Source: Merdimonas sp963929015 (GTDB taxonomy: Bacteria; Bacillota; Clostridia; Lachnospirales; Lachnospiraceae). Taken from it: 64,000 bases of DNA. Positions 33,769 to 40,206 of this stretch are shown here, one piece after another. The stretch lies in contig NZ_CAWVHE010000014.1 of NCBI RefSeq assembly GCF_963929015.1, positions 1 to 64,000 of the forward strand, given 5' to 3'. Position numbers and translations under genes: made by a program. Positions within the stretch are counted from its first letter, which is position 1, and each line of letters opens with the position of its first letter. Under the pieces are notes generated by a model. It had not been told where the DNA came from and ran no database searches. It saw only the letters and a list, made by a program, of their open reading frames with translations.

Positions 33769-33875
33769 GTTTAACGTCCAGTAGACTAATTTAGGTTAGG
33801 CGTGATACCGGCATGGCAGCAGGGGAAATTAAGAAAAACCTACTGCCCCGCCGGATGTCTGGCAGTTTAACGTGA
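33769..33875 (-). promoter_or_regulatory. Candidate late-promoter region of the island
   Basis: Two copies of acgttaaac on the minus strand (33769-33777 and 33867-33875) lie upstream of the scaffold gene in a gap bounded by the early-block terminator. I see no convincing sigma-A -35/-10 pair, which would fit use of the element's own sigma factor; this is speculative. Confidence 0.3.
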
Positions 33876-33910
33876 TGCCGCACTACGGAAATAAATACAG
33901 GTGAGCATAT

Positions 33911-33975
33911 AAAAAGAGGGCGCAGGAAACGGCTTTCTTCCATTTCTGGAATTAAGTCATTTCCCACGCCCTCTA
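33911..33975 (-). terminator. Terminator between early and late gene blocks of the island
   Basis: Read on the minus strand, agagggcg (33967-33974) and ggaaa pair with tttcc and cgccctct (33915-33922), enclosing an inner hairpin (ttcca/tggaa), and the stem is followed by TTTTT. It would stop early transcripts before the scaffold gene. Confidence 0.75.
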
Positions 33976-34158
33976 AGGCTTACACCGTGGAGGTATCCCC
34001 GGTGCGGTACTTGATCTATATGCTCTAAATCAAGTATATCACACTCACAGGATACCGGCAAGGCTCTTTTATTCTCTTGTACGCCGCACACAATCCGAAC
34101 GGTGCAATAGGGCCGTTGCGAACGGTAACGTTCGTTTTGGCGTTCCTTTTCCGGCCCT

Positions 34159-34347
34159 CTACTTCCCTGGATCCTGCACCCTCTCGCCGTTCTTTGTTTG
34201 TTCTGTCCGCAGGCATATGTATGCGTTTTTGTGTGCACCCTCCTGCCTCTTTGCCACCTTCCAGGACTTCACCATAGGGGCGAGCAGCCGGATCACTCCG
34301 GCAAGCTCCTCCTCGTTGGTGTATGACACCCTGATCCTTATACTCAT
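34159..34347 (-). CDS. Small island protein of unknown function (62 aa)
   Basis: A 62-residue protein starting at an ATG preceded by AAGGGAGGTAGATC, a strong site. The sequence MSIRIRVSYTNEEELAGVIR followed by PMVKSWKVAKRQEG suggests a small beta-alpha fold. Similar small proteins are common in clostridial prophages, but I cannot assign a function. It is the last gene of the early block; the ~185 nt after it, up to the terminator, hold no convincing gene. Confidence 0.6.
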   Translation of the reverse strand: MSIRIRVSYTNEEELAGVIRLLAPMVKSWKVAKRQEGAHKNAYICLRTEQTKNGERVQDPGK

Positions 34348-34416
34348 GATCTACCTCCCTTCTTCCCGCCGCCCCGGTTCTGCTGTTGGCGCAGCTCCCC
34401 AGGGAGGGCAGGGGCT

Positions 34417-34608
34417 TTACAGTTCTTCCAGATCTTTCGCGATCCGCTCAAGATGGTCTGATACCCCGTTGAGCGCAAGTCGGAAGTATTCGTCATTCAG
34501 CCGGTCACAATCCTTATCAAGAGTATTTCCCAGCCCTGTCACTATGGCCGCTATGCCGCTGATCTCTACAGACAGGCTGTAAAGATCATATCCCTTATCT
34601 TTATTCAT
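34417..34608 (-). CDS. Small island protein of unknown function (63 aa)
   Basis: A 63-residue acidic, helical protein (MNKDKGYDLYSLSVEISGIA ... DHLERIAKDLEEL). The ATG at 34608 is preferred over one 15 nt upstream because a GGAGGAG site precedes it correctly. It overlaps the end of the upstream gene by 8 nt, so translation is probably coupled. The periodic hydrophobic pattern suggests a helical bundle. It is similar in style to the 108-residue protein at 35134. Confidence 0.6.
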   Translation of the reverse strand: MNKDKGYDLYSLSVEISGIAAIVTGLGNTLDKDCDRLNDEYFRLALNGVSDHLERIAKDLEEL

Positions 34609-34807
34609 GGACCGCTCCTCCATTCTGCATCATTGCATATTTATAGCCATTCTTAAAAGCATCCTCGCAGGCAGCCGCCACATAGTCATCAAGAACCCGG
34701 CAGAACTCGCTGTAGCAGCTTCTTGTCTGTTCTGACGCTGGCCAGTTAACATTTTCTTGATACTCATTATAGATCTGATCCATCTTTTTTTCTGTTACCT
34801 TAGCCAT
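34601..34807 (-). CDS. Small island protein of unknown function (68 aa)
   Basis: A 68-residue protein, MAKVTEKKMDQIYNEYQENV, then YVAAACEDAFKNGYKYAMMQ. Its start codon overlaps the stop of the preceding gene (TAATG) and its end overlaps the next gene, so it lies in a tightly coupled string. It shares the motif A-F-K-N/R-Y-G-(Y/F)-(K/A) with the 34807-35013 product, hinting at related helical proteins. Confidence 0.6.
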   Translation of the reverse strand: MAKVTEKKMDQIYNEYQENVNWPASEQTRSCYSEFCRVLDDYVAAACEDAFKNGYKYAMMQNGGAVHE

Positions 34808-35013
34808 TACGCTGCACCTCTCTTTCTCTTATTAGCCTCCATCCGCTGCGCCAGTGCAAAGCCATACCGAAAAGCGGTAATGATAGCGTCAAACTTGGCA
34901 TTTGTTTCACCGCTTTCATACTTTTCTTTGATCTGGATCGCCTCGCCATAAGTCAGATCGTAAGCCATCGGGATCCTTGTCTCCTTTGCGACCTTCCACA
35001 TATTTCTCTTCAT
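34807..35013 (-). CDS. Small island protein of unknown function (68 aa)
   Basis: A 68-residue basic protein (MKRNMWKVAKETRIPMAYDL, then AFRYGFALAQRMEANKRKRG). The C-terminal AFRYGFALAQRMEA segment resembles the DUF6809-like or 'DAFKNGYKYAMM' segment of the neighbouring 68-residue protein. Its ribosome site is weaker (AAAGGGTAGATAGAT). The stop overlaps the next start by one base. Confidence 0.58.
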   Translation of the reverse strand: MKRNMWKVAKETRIPMAYDLTYGEAIQIKEKYESGETNAKFDAIITAFRYGFALAQRMEANKRKRGAA

Positions 35014-35133
35014 ATCTATCTACCCTTTCTTTGAAATCCGTGTTATTATGTATCTGTATCCTTTCCCAGCCGCCCAGCCGTGAAAGATACATTGCCCCGT
35101 GGGGAGTTGCCGCTCTCTATGGGGCTTATTTTT

Positions 35134-35460
35134 TTATACCCCAGTGTCTACGCTCCCGCCGATCTGCAGGAAGTGACGTCCGTTGCTCTGTGCATATCCC
35201 TGGCGCGGCGGCTCATAGCCGACACACTCGCCCAGGGCGTGGATATCTGCACTCATGCTGATCAGAGTGCCGTTGATGTCCTCCAGGACCCGGGCGATAT
35301 TCTCAAACCGGCTGGCAATCACCAGCATGGCCACGGCTTCATCAGACATGTTTGCCGTCATATCCCCATGATCTCCCAGCAGATCCAGAATGCTGTCTAT
35401 TGCCACGTCCTCACCGCCTGCGAAAAGCTGCAGGCCCTTTAATAAATCAGTTTTCTTCAT
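35134..35460 (-). CDS. Island protein of unknown function (108 aa)
   Basis: A 108-residue protein starting MKKTDLLKGLQLFAGGEDVA with RBS AAGGAGAG. It has an acidic helical middle (DEAVAMLVIASRFENIARVL) and a polar C-terminus. The helix resembles 'SVEISGIAAIVTGLGNTLDK' in the 63-residue protein downstream, both compatible with small four-helix folds. No family is recognised. It follows a ~190-nt gap holding iteron-like repeats. Confidence 0.6.
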   Translation of the reverse strand: MKKTDLLKGLQLFAGGEDVAIDSILDLLGDHGDMTANMSDEAVAMLVIASRFENIARVLEDINGTLISMSADIHALGECVGYEPPRQGYAQSNGRHFLQIGGSVDTGV

Positions 35461-35528
35461 TACTCTGTCTCTCCTTTCATATTCTCTTATAGGTAACCAA
35501 ACTACTATGGCACAACTGCGTGAAACCC

Positions 35529-35678
35529 TTGATTTTACTGGCCTTCTCCGTACTTGACCAAGTGAACAACTACGCAGGTACTAGGGCACGTACGTGTTCA
35601 ACCGTACTGTCGTACTTGCCCATTTTGACAAGTACGTAAAAATATTGATTTTATGGGCTTTCTTCCGTACTTGCCCCA
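35529..35678. repeat. Iteron-like repeats, candidate replication origin of the island
   Basis: A cluster of CGTACTTG(A/C)CC units: 35548-35559, 35611-35622 and 35665-35678, with an inverted copy (tgacaagtacg) at 35626-35636. The outer two lie in longer imperfect direct repeats beginning ttgatttta (35529-35559 and 35645-35677). The last falls in the 3' end of the ATPase gene. Repeats beside a helicase gene are typical of satellite origins; origin function is inferred. Confidence 0.55.
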
Positions 35679-36934
35679 TTTAGAAGTTTGTCTATAGGGA
35701 GTTCTCCCTGTACTGGTACTGGTTCCGTTTCTTCTGTCTGATCTTCTTCATGCCCTGGAAGGATCCATATACTTCTCGGTGGAAACTCTTTCGTTTTTCT
35801 TATAATTATTCCGAGTTCTTCCCTAGCGTTCCTTAATGACTTTTCAGAAATCTTGTTAGCCTCTGCCAAGGTCTTAAGCTCCTTTGCTAGCCTACGTCCT
35901 TCCGGCATATTGTTCACAATAAACTGCTTTGCAGCCTCCAGAGCAGGGGCATCTCTAGCCCTCTTCTTGTTTCTGATGGCTGTATAATCGTCCATAGTCA
36001 GACTATTTTCTCCCAGATACACCACGCCGCCCTTGTCAGGATCTATTTCAAAAAGGATAGTTTTCCCTCTCTTCGCAAGACTTGACTTCTCATGTGACAT
36101 GAATTTCATGTCGTCCTCTCCAGGGACTGGCCCGAGTGCGATATAGCTTCGGCAGATCCCCATAATGTCAGTAGATCCCAGAACTCGGGTGATCGCGTCA
36201 CCTTTGCCGTTCTTGTTAAAGTGACAGATCAGTACCACAGCCACATCATATTTTTCAGCCAGGGACGATATAAGGCCCAGCTTGTCTCGGGTCTTATTCG
36301 GTGCATTCATGTCCACCTCTTCGCCTATGTATGCCTGGAAAGGGTCGAAAATCATCAGATCCGGCTTGTAATCCCGCATGAACTCCTCAATCTCCGGGCT
36401 GTCAAAGGCAAGCTGTGTTTTCTGCTCTATTACTGTAGCAATATTATCCATATTAGCCCCGCAGATCCTTAGACGTTTCTTTATCGTGTCTCCTATGCCG
36501 TCCTCCGCCGTCAGATAGATCGCTCGACCAGGATCAGCATTAAAAGGTACTTGATTAAAAAAACTCCTTCCAGTGGATACACAGGCCGCCATATAGCAAA
36601 GAAGATACGTTTTCCCTGTTCCTGGGTATGCAGCGCAGATTGTCACCTTACCCCTGGGCACATAAGGCTGATATAGCCATGTTATTTCTTCCTCTTCTAC
36701 ATCGGACATACACACAAGAGAAACTTTTTCACGCTTATGCTTTATAGGCCGGAATTTTCCTTTGTCATAGACTGCCTTTTCGCTTATGCGCCGCTCTGCT
36801 TCAACATCTGCAATAAGATCAATAGCTCTCTGTCGCTCTTCTGTTGTAAGTCCGCTTTCAGATGTTCCACTTCTCGCTGTTTCCGTGACTCCCTCACCGC
36901 CTTCCTTTTCATATTTTCCCATTCGTTCTCGCAC
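35651..36934 (-). CDS. RepA-like AAA ATPase / replicative helicase
   Basis: A 427-residue RecA-fold ATPase of the RepA/AAA_25 type: Walker A AAYPGTGKTYLL, then IYLTAEDG, Walker B PDLMIFDPFQ and the later VVLICHFNKNG histidine motif of hexameric helicases. The C-terminal ~90 residues form a predicted DNA-binding extension (LAEANKISEKSLRNAREEL). The frame opens with GTG at 36934; an ATG at 36922 is an equally possible start. It overlaps the preceding gene by ~150 nt in another frame, which is unusually long. The likely role is replication of the excised island. Confidence 0.82.
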   Translation of the reverse strand: MRERMGKYEKEGGEGVTETARSGTSESGLTTEERQRAIDLIADVEAERRISEKAVYDKGKFRPIKHKREKVSLVCMSDVEEEEITWLYQPYVPRGKVTICAAYPGTGKTYLLCYMAACVSTGRSFFNQVPFNADPGRAIYLTAEDGIGDTIKKRLRICGANMDNIATVIEQKTQLAFDSPEIEEFMRDYKPDLMIFDPFQAYIGEEVDMNAPNKTRDKLGLISSLAEKYDVAVVLICHFNKNGKGDAITRVLGSTDIMGICRSYIALGPVPGEDDMKFMSHEKSSLAKRGKTILFEIDPDKGGVVYLGENSLTMDDYTAIRNKKRARDAPALEAAKQFIVNNMPEGRRLAKELKTLAEANKISEKSLRNAREELGIIIRKTKEFPPRSIWILPGHEEDQTEETEPVPVQGELPIDKLLNGASTEESP

Positions 36935-37281
36935 TGATCTTTATACCAGTGCGCCGCGCTCTTCAGCTCCTTCTCATGCTGGTGCTCAAACTCCACCACT
37001 ACGCCGGAATAATATGCCCTGGCCTTACTGCAGCCGAGCATTTCCAGCCACGCCAGAGCCTTCTCTGCATATCCCGGATATGAAAGCTCATAGCCGTAGA
37101 TCTTAAGGAAAGTGCTCTTGTATAGCTTCATCCCCGTGCTGAACGAGTGCAGGAACTCCTCTTTGTTTGGCCCCTCCCTGGGATGGATCTCGCCTTTAAA
37201 GAGCTGGTCAAACTCCCCGGCCTGTTCTGCAGCGTCATAAGCAGCACACAGTTGATCAAATTCATCTTTAGACACTCTCAT
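36784..37281 (-). CDS. Island protein of unknown function (165 aa)
   Basis: A 165-residue hydrophilic protein starting MRVSKDEFDQLCAAYDAAEQ; the ATGA start overlaps the upstream regulator's stop. Strongly charged and helical, with a C-terminal coiled-coil-like stretch (RESRKQREVEHLKADLQQKS). Its last ~150 nt overlap the ATPase gene's 5' end in another frame, so either the true ATPase start is further in or the genes really overlap. No family is recognised. The position just before the helicase would suit a replication accessory role. Confidence 0.6.
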   Translation of the reverse strand: MRVSKDEFDQLCAAYDAAEQAGEFDQLFKGEIHPREGPNKEEFLHSFSTGMKLYKSTFLKIYGYELSYPGYAEKALAWLEMLGCSKARAYYSGVVVEFEHQHEKELKSAAHWYKDQCENEWENMKRKAVRESRKQREVEHLKADLQQKSDRELLILLQMLKQSGA

Positions 37282-37508
37282 GACTGCCGATCCTTGAATT
37301 TCTTCATCCTTTCGTAATCAATCGCCTCTTCTGGTGAAAGCCCTAAAGCCTTGCAGACCTTCCCGAAGCGCTCCATCTTCACCATATATCCCTTGCGGAC
37401 CCGGTAAACGATATTAATGGAGACCCCGGCTTTCTCTGCAATCTCCTGGGGAGACAGGCAGGACGCCACCATAGCATTGATGATCACTTCAACTTTTCCG
37501 CATACCAT
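37278..37508 (-). CDS. Small HTH regulator of the island
   Basis: A 76-residue protein with a helix-turn-helix (LSPQEIAEKAGVSINIVYRV) at residues ~18-40, followed by GKVCKALGLSPEEAIDYERM. It resembles Cro/XRE-type or excisionase-like regulators. RBS AAAGGAGAGG. A perfect 16-nt palindrome (gttgcgacgtcgcaac, 37526-37541) lies just upstream and could be its operator. It is the second early gene on the minus strand. Confidence 0.7.
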   Translation of the reverse strand: MVCGKVEVIINAMVASCLSPQEIAEKAGVSINIVYRVRKGYMVKMERFGKVCKALGLSPEEAIDYERMKKFKDRQS

Positions 37509-37525
37509 GCTTTCCTCTCCTTTCT

Positions 37526-37541
37526 GTTGCGACGTCGCAAC
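37526..37541. promoter_or_regulatory. Perfect 16-nt palindrome, possible operator
   Basis: gttgcgacgtcgcaac, fully self-complementary, in the 65-nt gap between the two early HTH genes and 18 nt before the second one's start. Confidence 0.45.
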
Positions 37542-37545
37542 ACTT

Positions 37546-37570
37546 CATTCACTGATCCAGCCGCCCCAGC
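37546..37570 (+). repeat. 25-nt direct repeat, copy 1
   Basis: Matches 38348-38372 at 24 of 25 bases (core gatccagccgccccagc). Copy 1 is between the two early HTH genes and copy 2 just before the integrase start, so the pair flanks the immunity module. Confidence 0.8.
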
Positions 37571-37573
37571 TTG

Positions 37574-37768
37574 TCAGTCTTCTGTTTCGATGATCTCGGT
37601 AACGTCTACGCCGAGAGCCCTGGCGATCTTGCCGACTGTGTCCGGCTTTAAATCGTCTCGGTACACCCTGCACATTGTTCCCCTCGGGATCCCAGCAGCA
37701 ATAAGGTCTTTTGTTCCTTTGCAGGCTCTAGCTTTGGCAAGATCAAGCTTCTCTTTGCTAATCCTCAT
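37574..37768 (-). CDS. Cro-like HTH regulator (early lytic switch)
   Basis: A 64-residue XRE-type protein: MRISKEKLDLAKARACKGTK, recognition helix around IPRGTMCRVYRDDLKPDTVG, and a typical IARALGVDVTEIIE end. It is divergent from the repressor gene at 37913 and separated from it by three operator-like repeats, the layout of a CI/Cro switch. RBS AAAGGCGGTG. Confidence 0.78.
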   Translation of the reverse strand: MRISKEKLDLAKARACKGTKDLIAAGIPRGTMCRVYRDDLKPDTVGKIARALGVDVTEIIETED

Positions 37769-37789
37769 TCTTTCACCGCCTTTCTTATG

Positions 37790-37878
37790 GTTCCATTCGG
37801 AACTATTCTATTGTTATAATAGTTCCGTTCGGGTCTTTTGTCAATATTTTTTTTTTTAAAATAGTTCCGTTCGGGTCT
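37790..37878. promoter_or_regulatory. Divergent operator region with three repeated sites
   Basis: A 19-nt sequence, aatagttccgttcgggtct, occurs exactly twice (37818-37836 and 37860-37878), spaced 42 nt or four helical turns. A third related palindrome, gttccattcggaac, is at 37790-37803. They lie between the divergent cro-like and repressor genes, flanking an AT-rich stretch, as expected for repressor binding sites. Confidence 0.75.
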
Positions 37879-37912
37879 CCTATGTGCTAATATTAAATTG
37901 GAGGTGAGTAAC

Positions 37913-38317
37913 TTGAGTGATTTCACTGCACAAAGCATAAAATGGCACAGAAAAAATAAAGGAATGACACAGGCCGAACTTGCGACCGCCGTAGGTGTGT
38001 CTCTGATGAGTATTAGAAGATATGAAACTTTAGGTGCTGGTAATAGAGAACCCTCGGCCGACCTTTACGACAAGATTGCGAAACAACTTGACACAACGGC
38101 CGATATACTACGGGGAAAAGTCGGAAATTACGACTTTAAGGACATCCCGCCGGGCCCCGTTGCAAATGCCGAAGCCACAAAAGCATATTTTAAGAAGAAA
38201 AATGCTCCTACTACATTGGCCGCTCATTTTGACGGTGACGAATACACAGAGGAAGAATTAGAAGAAATCCGGCAGTTTGCGGAATTTGTAAAGAGCAAGC
38301 GCAAAGACACCGAATAG
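37913..38317 (+). CDS. XRE-family CI-like repressor
   Basis: A 134-residue regulator. The N-terminal HTH (KNKGMTQAELATAVGVSLMS) lies at residues ~14-34, followed by a Pro-rich linker and an acidic C-terminal helix (DEYTEEELEEIRQFAEFVKS). A TTG start at 37913 is chosen because GGAGG ends eight bases before it; in-frame TTG/GTG codons further upstream overlap the ribosome site. It lacks a LexA-like S24 peptidase domain, so induction is not by RecA self-cleavage in the usual way. It is likely to keep the island silent. Confidence 0.82.
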   Translation: MSDFTAQSIKWHRKNKGMTQAELATAVGVSLMSIRRYETLGAGNREPSADLYDKIAKQLDTTADILRGKVGNYDFKDIPPGPVANAEATKAYFKKKNAPTTLAAHFDGDEYTEEELEEIRQFAEFVKSKRKDTE

Positions 38318-38320
38318 ATC

Positions 38321-38336
38321 TACTCAAAATTGAGTA
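38321..38336. promoter_or_regulatory. Palindrome between repressor and integrase
   Basis: tactcaa-aa-ttgagta, a 16-nt inverted repeat four nt after the repressor stop and 57 nt before the integrase start; possible regulator or integrase binding site. Confidence 0.35.
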
Positions 38337-38347
38337 AAACCTCATAT

Positions 38348-38372
38348 CATTCACCGATCCAGCCGCCCCAGC
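38348..38372 (+). repeat. 25-nt direct repeat, copy 2
   Basis: Matches 37546-37570 with one mismatch. It ends eight bases before the integrase ribosome site. Confidence 0.8.
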
Positions 38373-38392
38373 CGAGAAAGGAGAATGATACA

Positions 38393-39556
38393 ATGGCACT
38401 TACCACATGCCCGGAATGCTCCGGGAAGGTGTCTGACAAGGCGTATTCCTGCCCTCATTGCGGTTTTCCCCTGCGTGATGGGACAAGTGTACCCCGCAAG
38501 GCAAAAAGCCCGGGAAAGCGCCGCAGGAACGGCACCGGGACCATAGTGAAACTATCAGGGAGCCGGCGGCGGCCCTTCCAGGTGCGCGTAAATACCCGTA
38601 TTGATGAATGGGGCTATCCGCGCTATGACGTCCTGGGGAACTTCCCGGATCGGGTCTCTGCAGACATCGCCCTGGCCGAGTACAACCGAGAACCGTACAG
38701 CATAGGCAGCCGCAGGAAGACCTTTGCCCAGGTGTTCCGGGACTGGTATAAATGGAAATACCGAAAGGATCCCGACAACAAGGCCGGCCGGACCAGCTCC
38801 CAGTACTGCATGATAGCAGCTTTCAAGAACTGCGAACCGCTGCACAGGCTTGTGATGTCCGAGATCACGGCCATAGAGCTGCAGGAGCTCCTGGACCGGG
38901 AAGATTATTCCTACGCCAAACTAGAGCATGTGAAAACTCTTCTTAACCAGATATACCGCTATGCCCTGCAGTTTGACATCGTGACCAAAAACTGCGCCGA
39001 GTTCGTTCGGATCAGCAAGGAAGATGATACAGAGAGAGGGGTCCCCTTTACCCAGGAAGATCTCTGGCGTCTCTGGGACCATAAGGAGCTGCCTTTTGTG
39101 GACACCATCCTGATCTACTGTTATTCGGGGTGGCGTATCAACGAACTGGCCAGGATGCCCCTTTCAGACATAGATCTGGACGCCCGGACGTTCACAGGTG
39201 GGTCAAAGAACCGCTACAGCCGCGGCAGAACCGTCCCGATCCACTCCAAGATCTATGATATGGTGGCCGCGCGGTATGACGCCCGTTTCTGCAGCCTGAT
39301 CTATCACGATGGCCAGCAGGACATCACAGAGGACAAATACCGGGAATACTTTGACCAGGCACTGAAAGCCTGCGGGATCACCGAAAAGCACACACCCCAC
39401 GACTGCCGGCACACCTTCAACTCGCTGCTGATCGCGGCGAAGGCTGACCGGGTGGCCAGATACAAGATCATGGGGCACGCTGGCAAGGATATCAATGAGA
39501 AAGTCTACTCCCACATGAGCGTGGAGCAGCTCCGAGAAGAAATAGAGAAAATTTAA
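38393..39556 (+). CDS. Tyrosine recombinase (integrase) with N-terminal zinc ribbon
   Basis: A 387-residue phage-type integrase. The ATG at 38393 follows GAAAGGAGAATGATACA. Residues 6-23 form a zinc ribbon (Cys6, Cys9, Cys20, Cys23). A basic linker, an AP2-like arm-binding region (~55-105), a SAM-like core-binding domain (~110-205) and the catalytic domain follow. The catalytic residues are visible: Arg248 (GWRINEL), His336 and Arg339 in HTPHDCRHTF, His362 in MGHAGK and nucleophile Tyr372 (EKVYSHM). All look intact. It lies next to the right att site and would integrate or excise the island. Confidence 0.93.
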   Translation: MALTTCPECSGKVSDKAYSCPHCGFPLRDGTSVPRKAKSPGKRRRNGTGTIVKLSGSRRRPFQVRVNTRIDEWGYPRYDVLGNFPDRVSADIALAEYNREPYSIGSRRKTFAQVFRDWYKWKYRKDPDNKAGRTSSQYCMIAAFKNCEPLHRLVMSEITAIELQELLDREDYSYAKLEHVKTLLNQIYRYALQFDIVTKNCAEFVRISKEDDTERGVPFTQEDLWRLWDHKELPFVDTILIYCYSGWRINELARMPLSDIDLDARTFTGGSKNRYSRGRTVPIHSKIYDMVAARYDARFCSLIYHDGQQDITEDKYREYFDQALKACGITEKHTPHDCRHTFNSLLIAAKADRVARYKIMGHAGKDINEKVYSHMSVEQLREEIEKI

Positions 39557-39560
39557 TTTT

Positions 39561-39601
39561 ACCCATGAGTGCGATCTGTCCGGGTCCGCTCATGGGTATT
39601 T
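39561..39601 (+). terminator. Terminator after the integrase gene
   Basis: Stem acccatgag (39561-39569) with ctcatgggt (39589-39597), followed by ATTTTG. It lies between the integrase stop and the right att site. Confidence 0.72.
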
Positions 39602-39604
39602 TGA

Positions 39605-39622
39605 TAGTGTTTTATTAGTATC
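39605..39622 (+). other. Putative right attachment site
   Basis: tagtgttttattagtatc, one mismatch from 31322-31339. It lies 48 nt after the integrase stop, the usual position for a phage-like element. Confidence 0.6.
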
Positions 39623-39689
39623 TTTCCATACCCGTAAGCCGCGGATTTGCGTGGTTTGCGGGCGTTTTTCGTCTTATGAAATTATGAAT

Positions 39690-39746
39690 GGGGACGTAGA
39701 CTTTTTGCAAAGGTCTACGTCCCAAATTGCGTTTTACCCTGTACCC
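39690..39746 (+). repeat. Dispersed palindromic repeat, family 2, copy B
   Basis: Arms gggacgtagac (39691-39701) and gtctacgtccc (39713-39723), followed by the tail aaattgcgttttaccctgta. It matches the reverse complement of copy A at 27764-27846, without the extra internal segment. It lies ~70 nt outside the right end of the island, in host sequence. Confidence 0.78.
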
Positions 39747-39879
39747 ACCTGAAATAATGTCGCAGAAGGTCGTATTTTTTCGTATTATTTCTATTTTTGT
39801 CTGAAAATCTTATTTATCTGTCTTTTTTGGATATAATGTACAAAATGGTATGCCACTATGTTTTTGAGGAGAAAGTGAC

Positions 39880-40206
39880 ATGAACGAAAAAGAGATTGAA
39901 CGGCTGCTGCGCTCTTTGGGGATTGGCGCCACTTACCGGGGTTACCGCTATCTGAATTACGGAATCCGCCTGTGCCTGATTGATGAAGATTATCTCTTAT
40001 CCGTCAGCAAACTTCTGTATCCCCAGATCGCAAAGTATTTTCACACTACCAGCAGCAGTGTGGAGCGTGATATCCGTACTGCGGTCAAAGTCTGCTGGGA
40101 ACGTGGAAATGTTTCTCTTCTTCAGGAAATCGCTCTTCACCCTATCCGGATCCGTCCTACTTCCAGCGAATTTCTGGATATCCTGACTGCACATCTCCGA
40201 AAATAG
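39880..40206 (+). CDS. Standalone Spo0A C-terminal-domain protein
   Basis: A 108-residue protein consisting only of a Spo0A-type DNA-binding domain: IERLLRSLGIGATYRGYRYL, then the recognition-helix region SSSVERDIRTAVKVCWERGN. There is no receiver domain, so it cannot be phosphorylated as Spo0A is. RBS GAGGAGAAAGTGAC. It may bind 0A-like boxes or act as a sporulation modulator. The following ~230 nt are AT-rich with no gene or clear hairpin until the terminator at 40433. Confidence 0.85.
   Translation: MNEKEIERLLRSLGIGATYRGYRYLNYGIRLCLIDEDYLLSVSKLLYPQIAKYFHTTSSSVERDIRTAVKVCWERGNVSLLQEIALHPIRIRPTSSEFLDILTAHLRK

Larger units (their letters stand above)
31322..39622. mobile_element. Integrated capsid-encoding island (phage satellite or reduced prophage)
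   Basis: An 8.3-kb element between near-identical 18-nt sequences (17 of 18 match) at 31322-31339 and 39605-39622. The right end carries a tyrosine integrase and a repressor on the plus strand. Everything else is on the minus strand: two Cro-like regulators, a small protein, a RepA-like ATPase, five tiny genes, then scaffold, capsid and sigma factor. No terminase, portal, head-tail connector, tail, lysin or holin gene is present. Gene order follows early-to-late phage logic, with a terminator between early and late blocks. Whether it is a dedicated satellite or a decayed prophage is open. Confidence 0.8.

Noticed and set aside
33957..34238. 93-codon minus-strand open frame in the island
   Set aside because: It is Arg/Cys-rich without a good ribosome site, overlaps the better-supported 34159-34347 gene in another frame and runs toward the terminator.
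31322..39622. Complete inducible prophage
   Set aside because: Terminase, portal, tail and lysis genes are absent and there is no space for them.
31322..39622. Integrative conjugative element
   Set aside because: No relaxase, coupling protein or type IV secretion genes; capsid and scaffold genes indicate phage ancestry.
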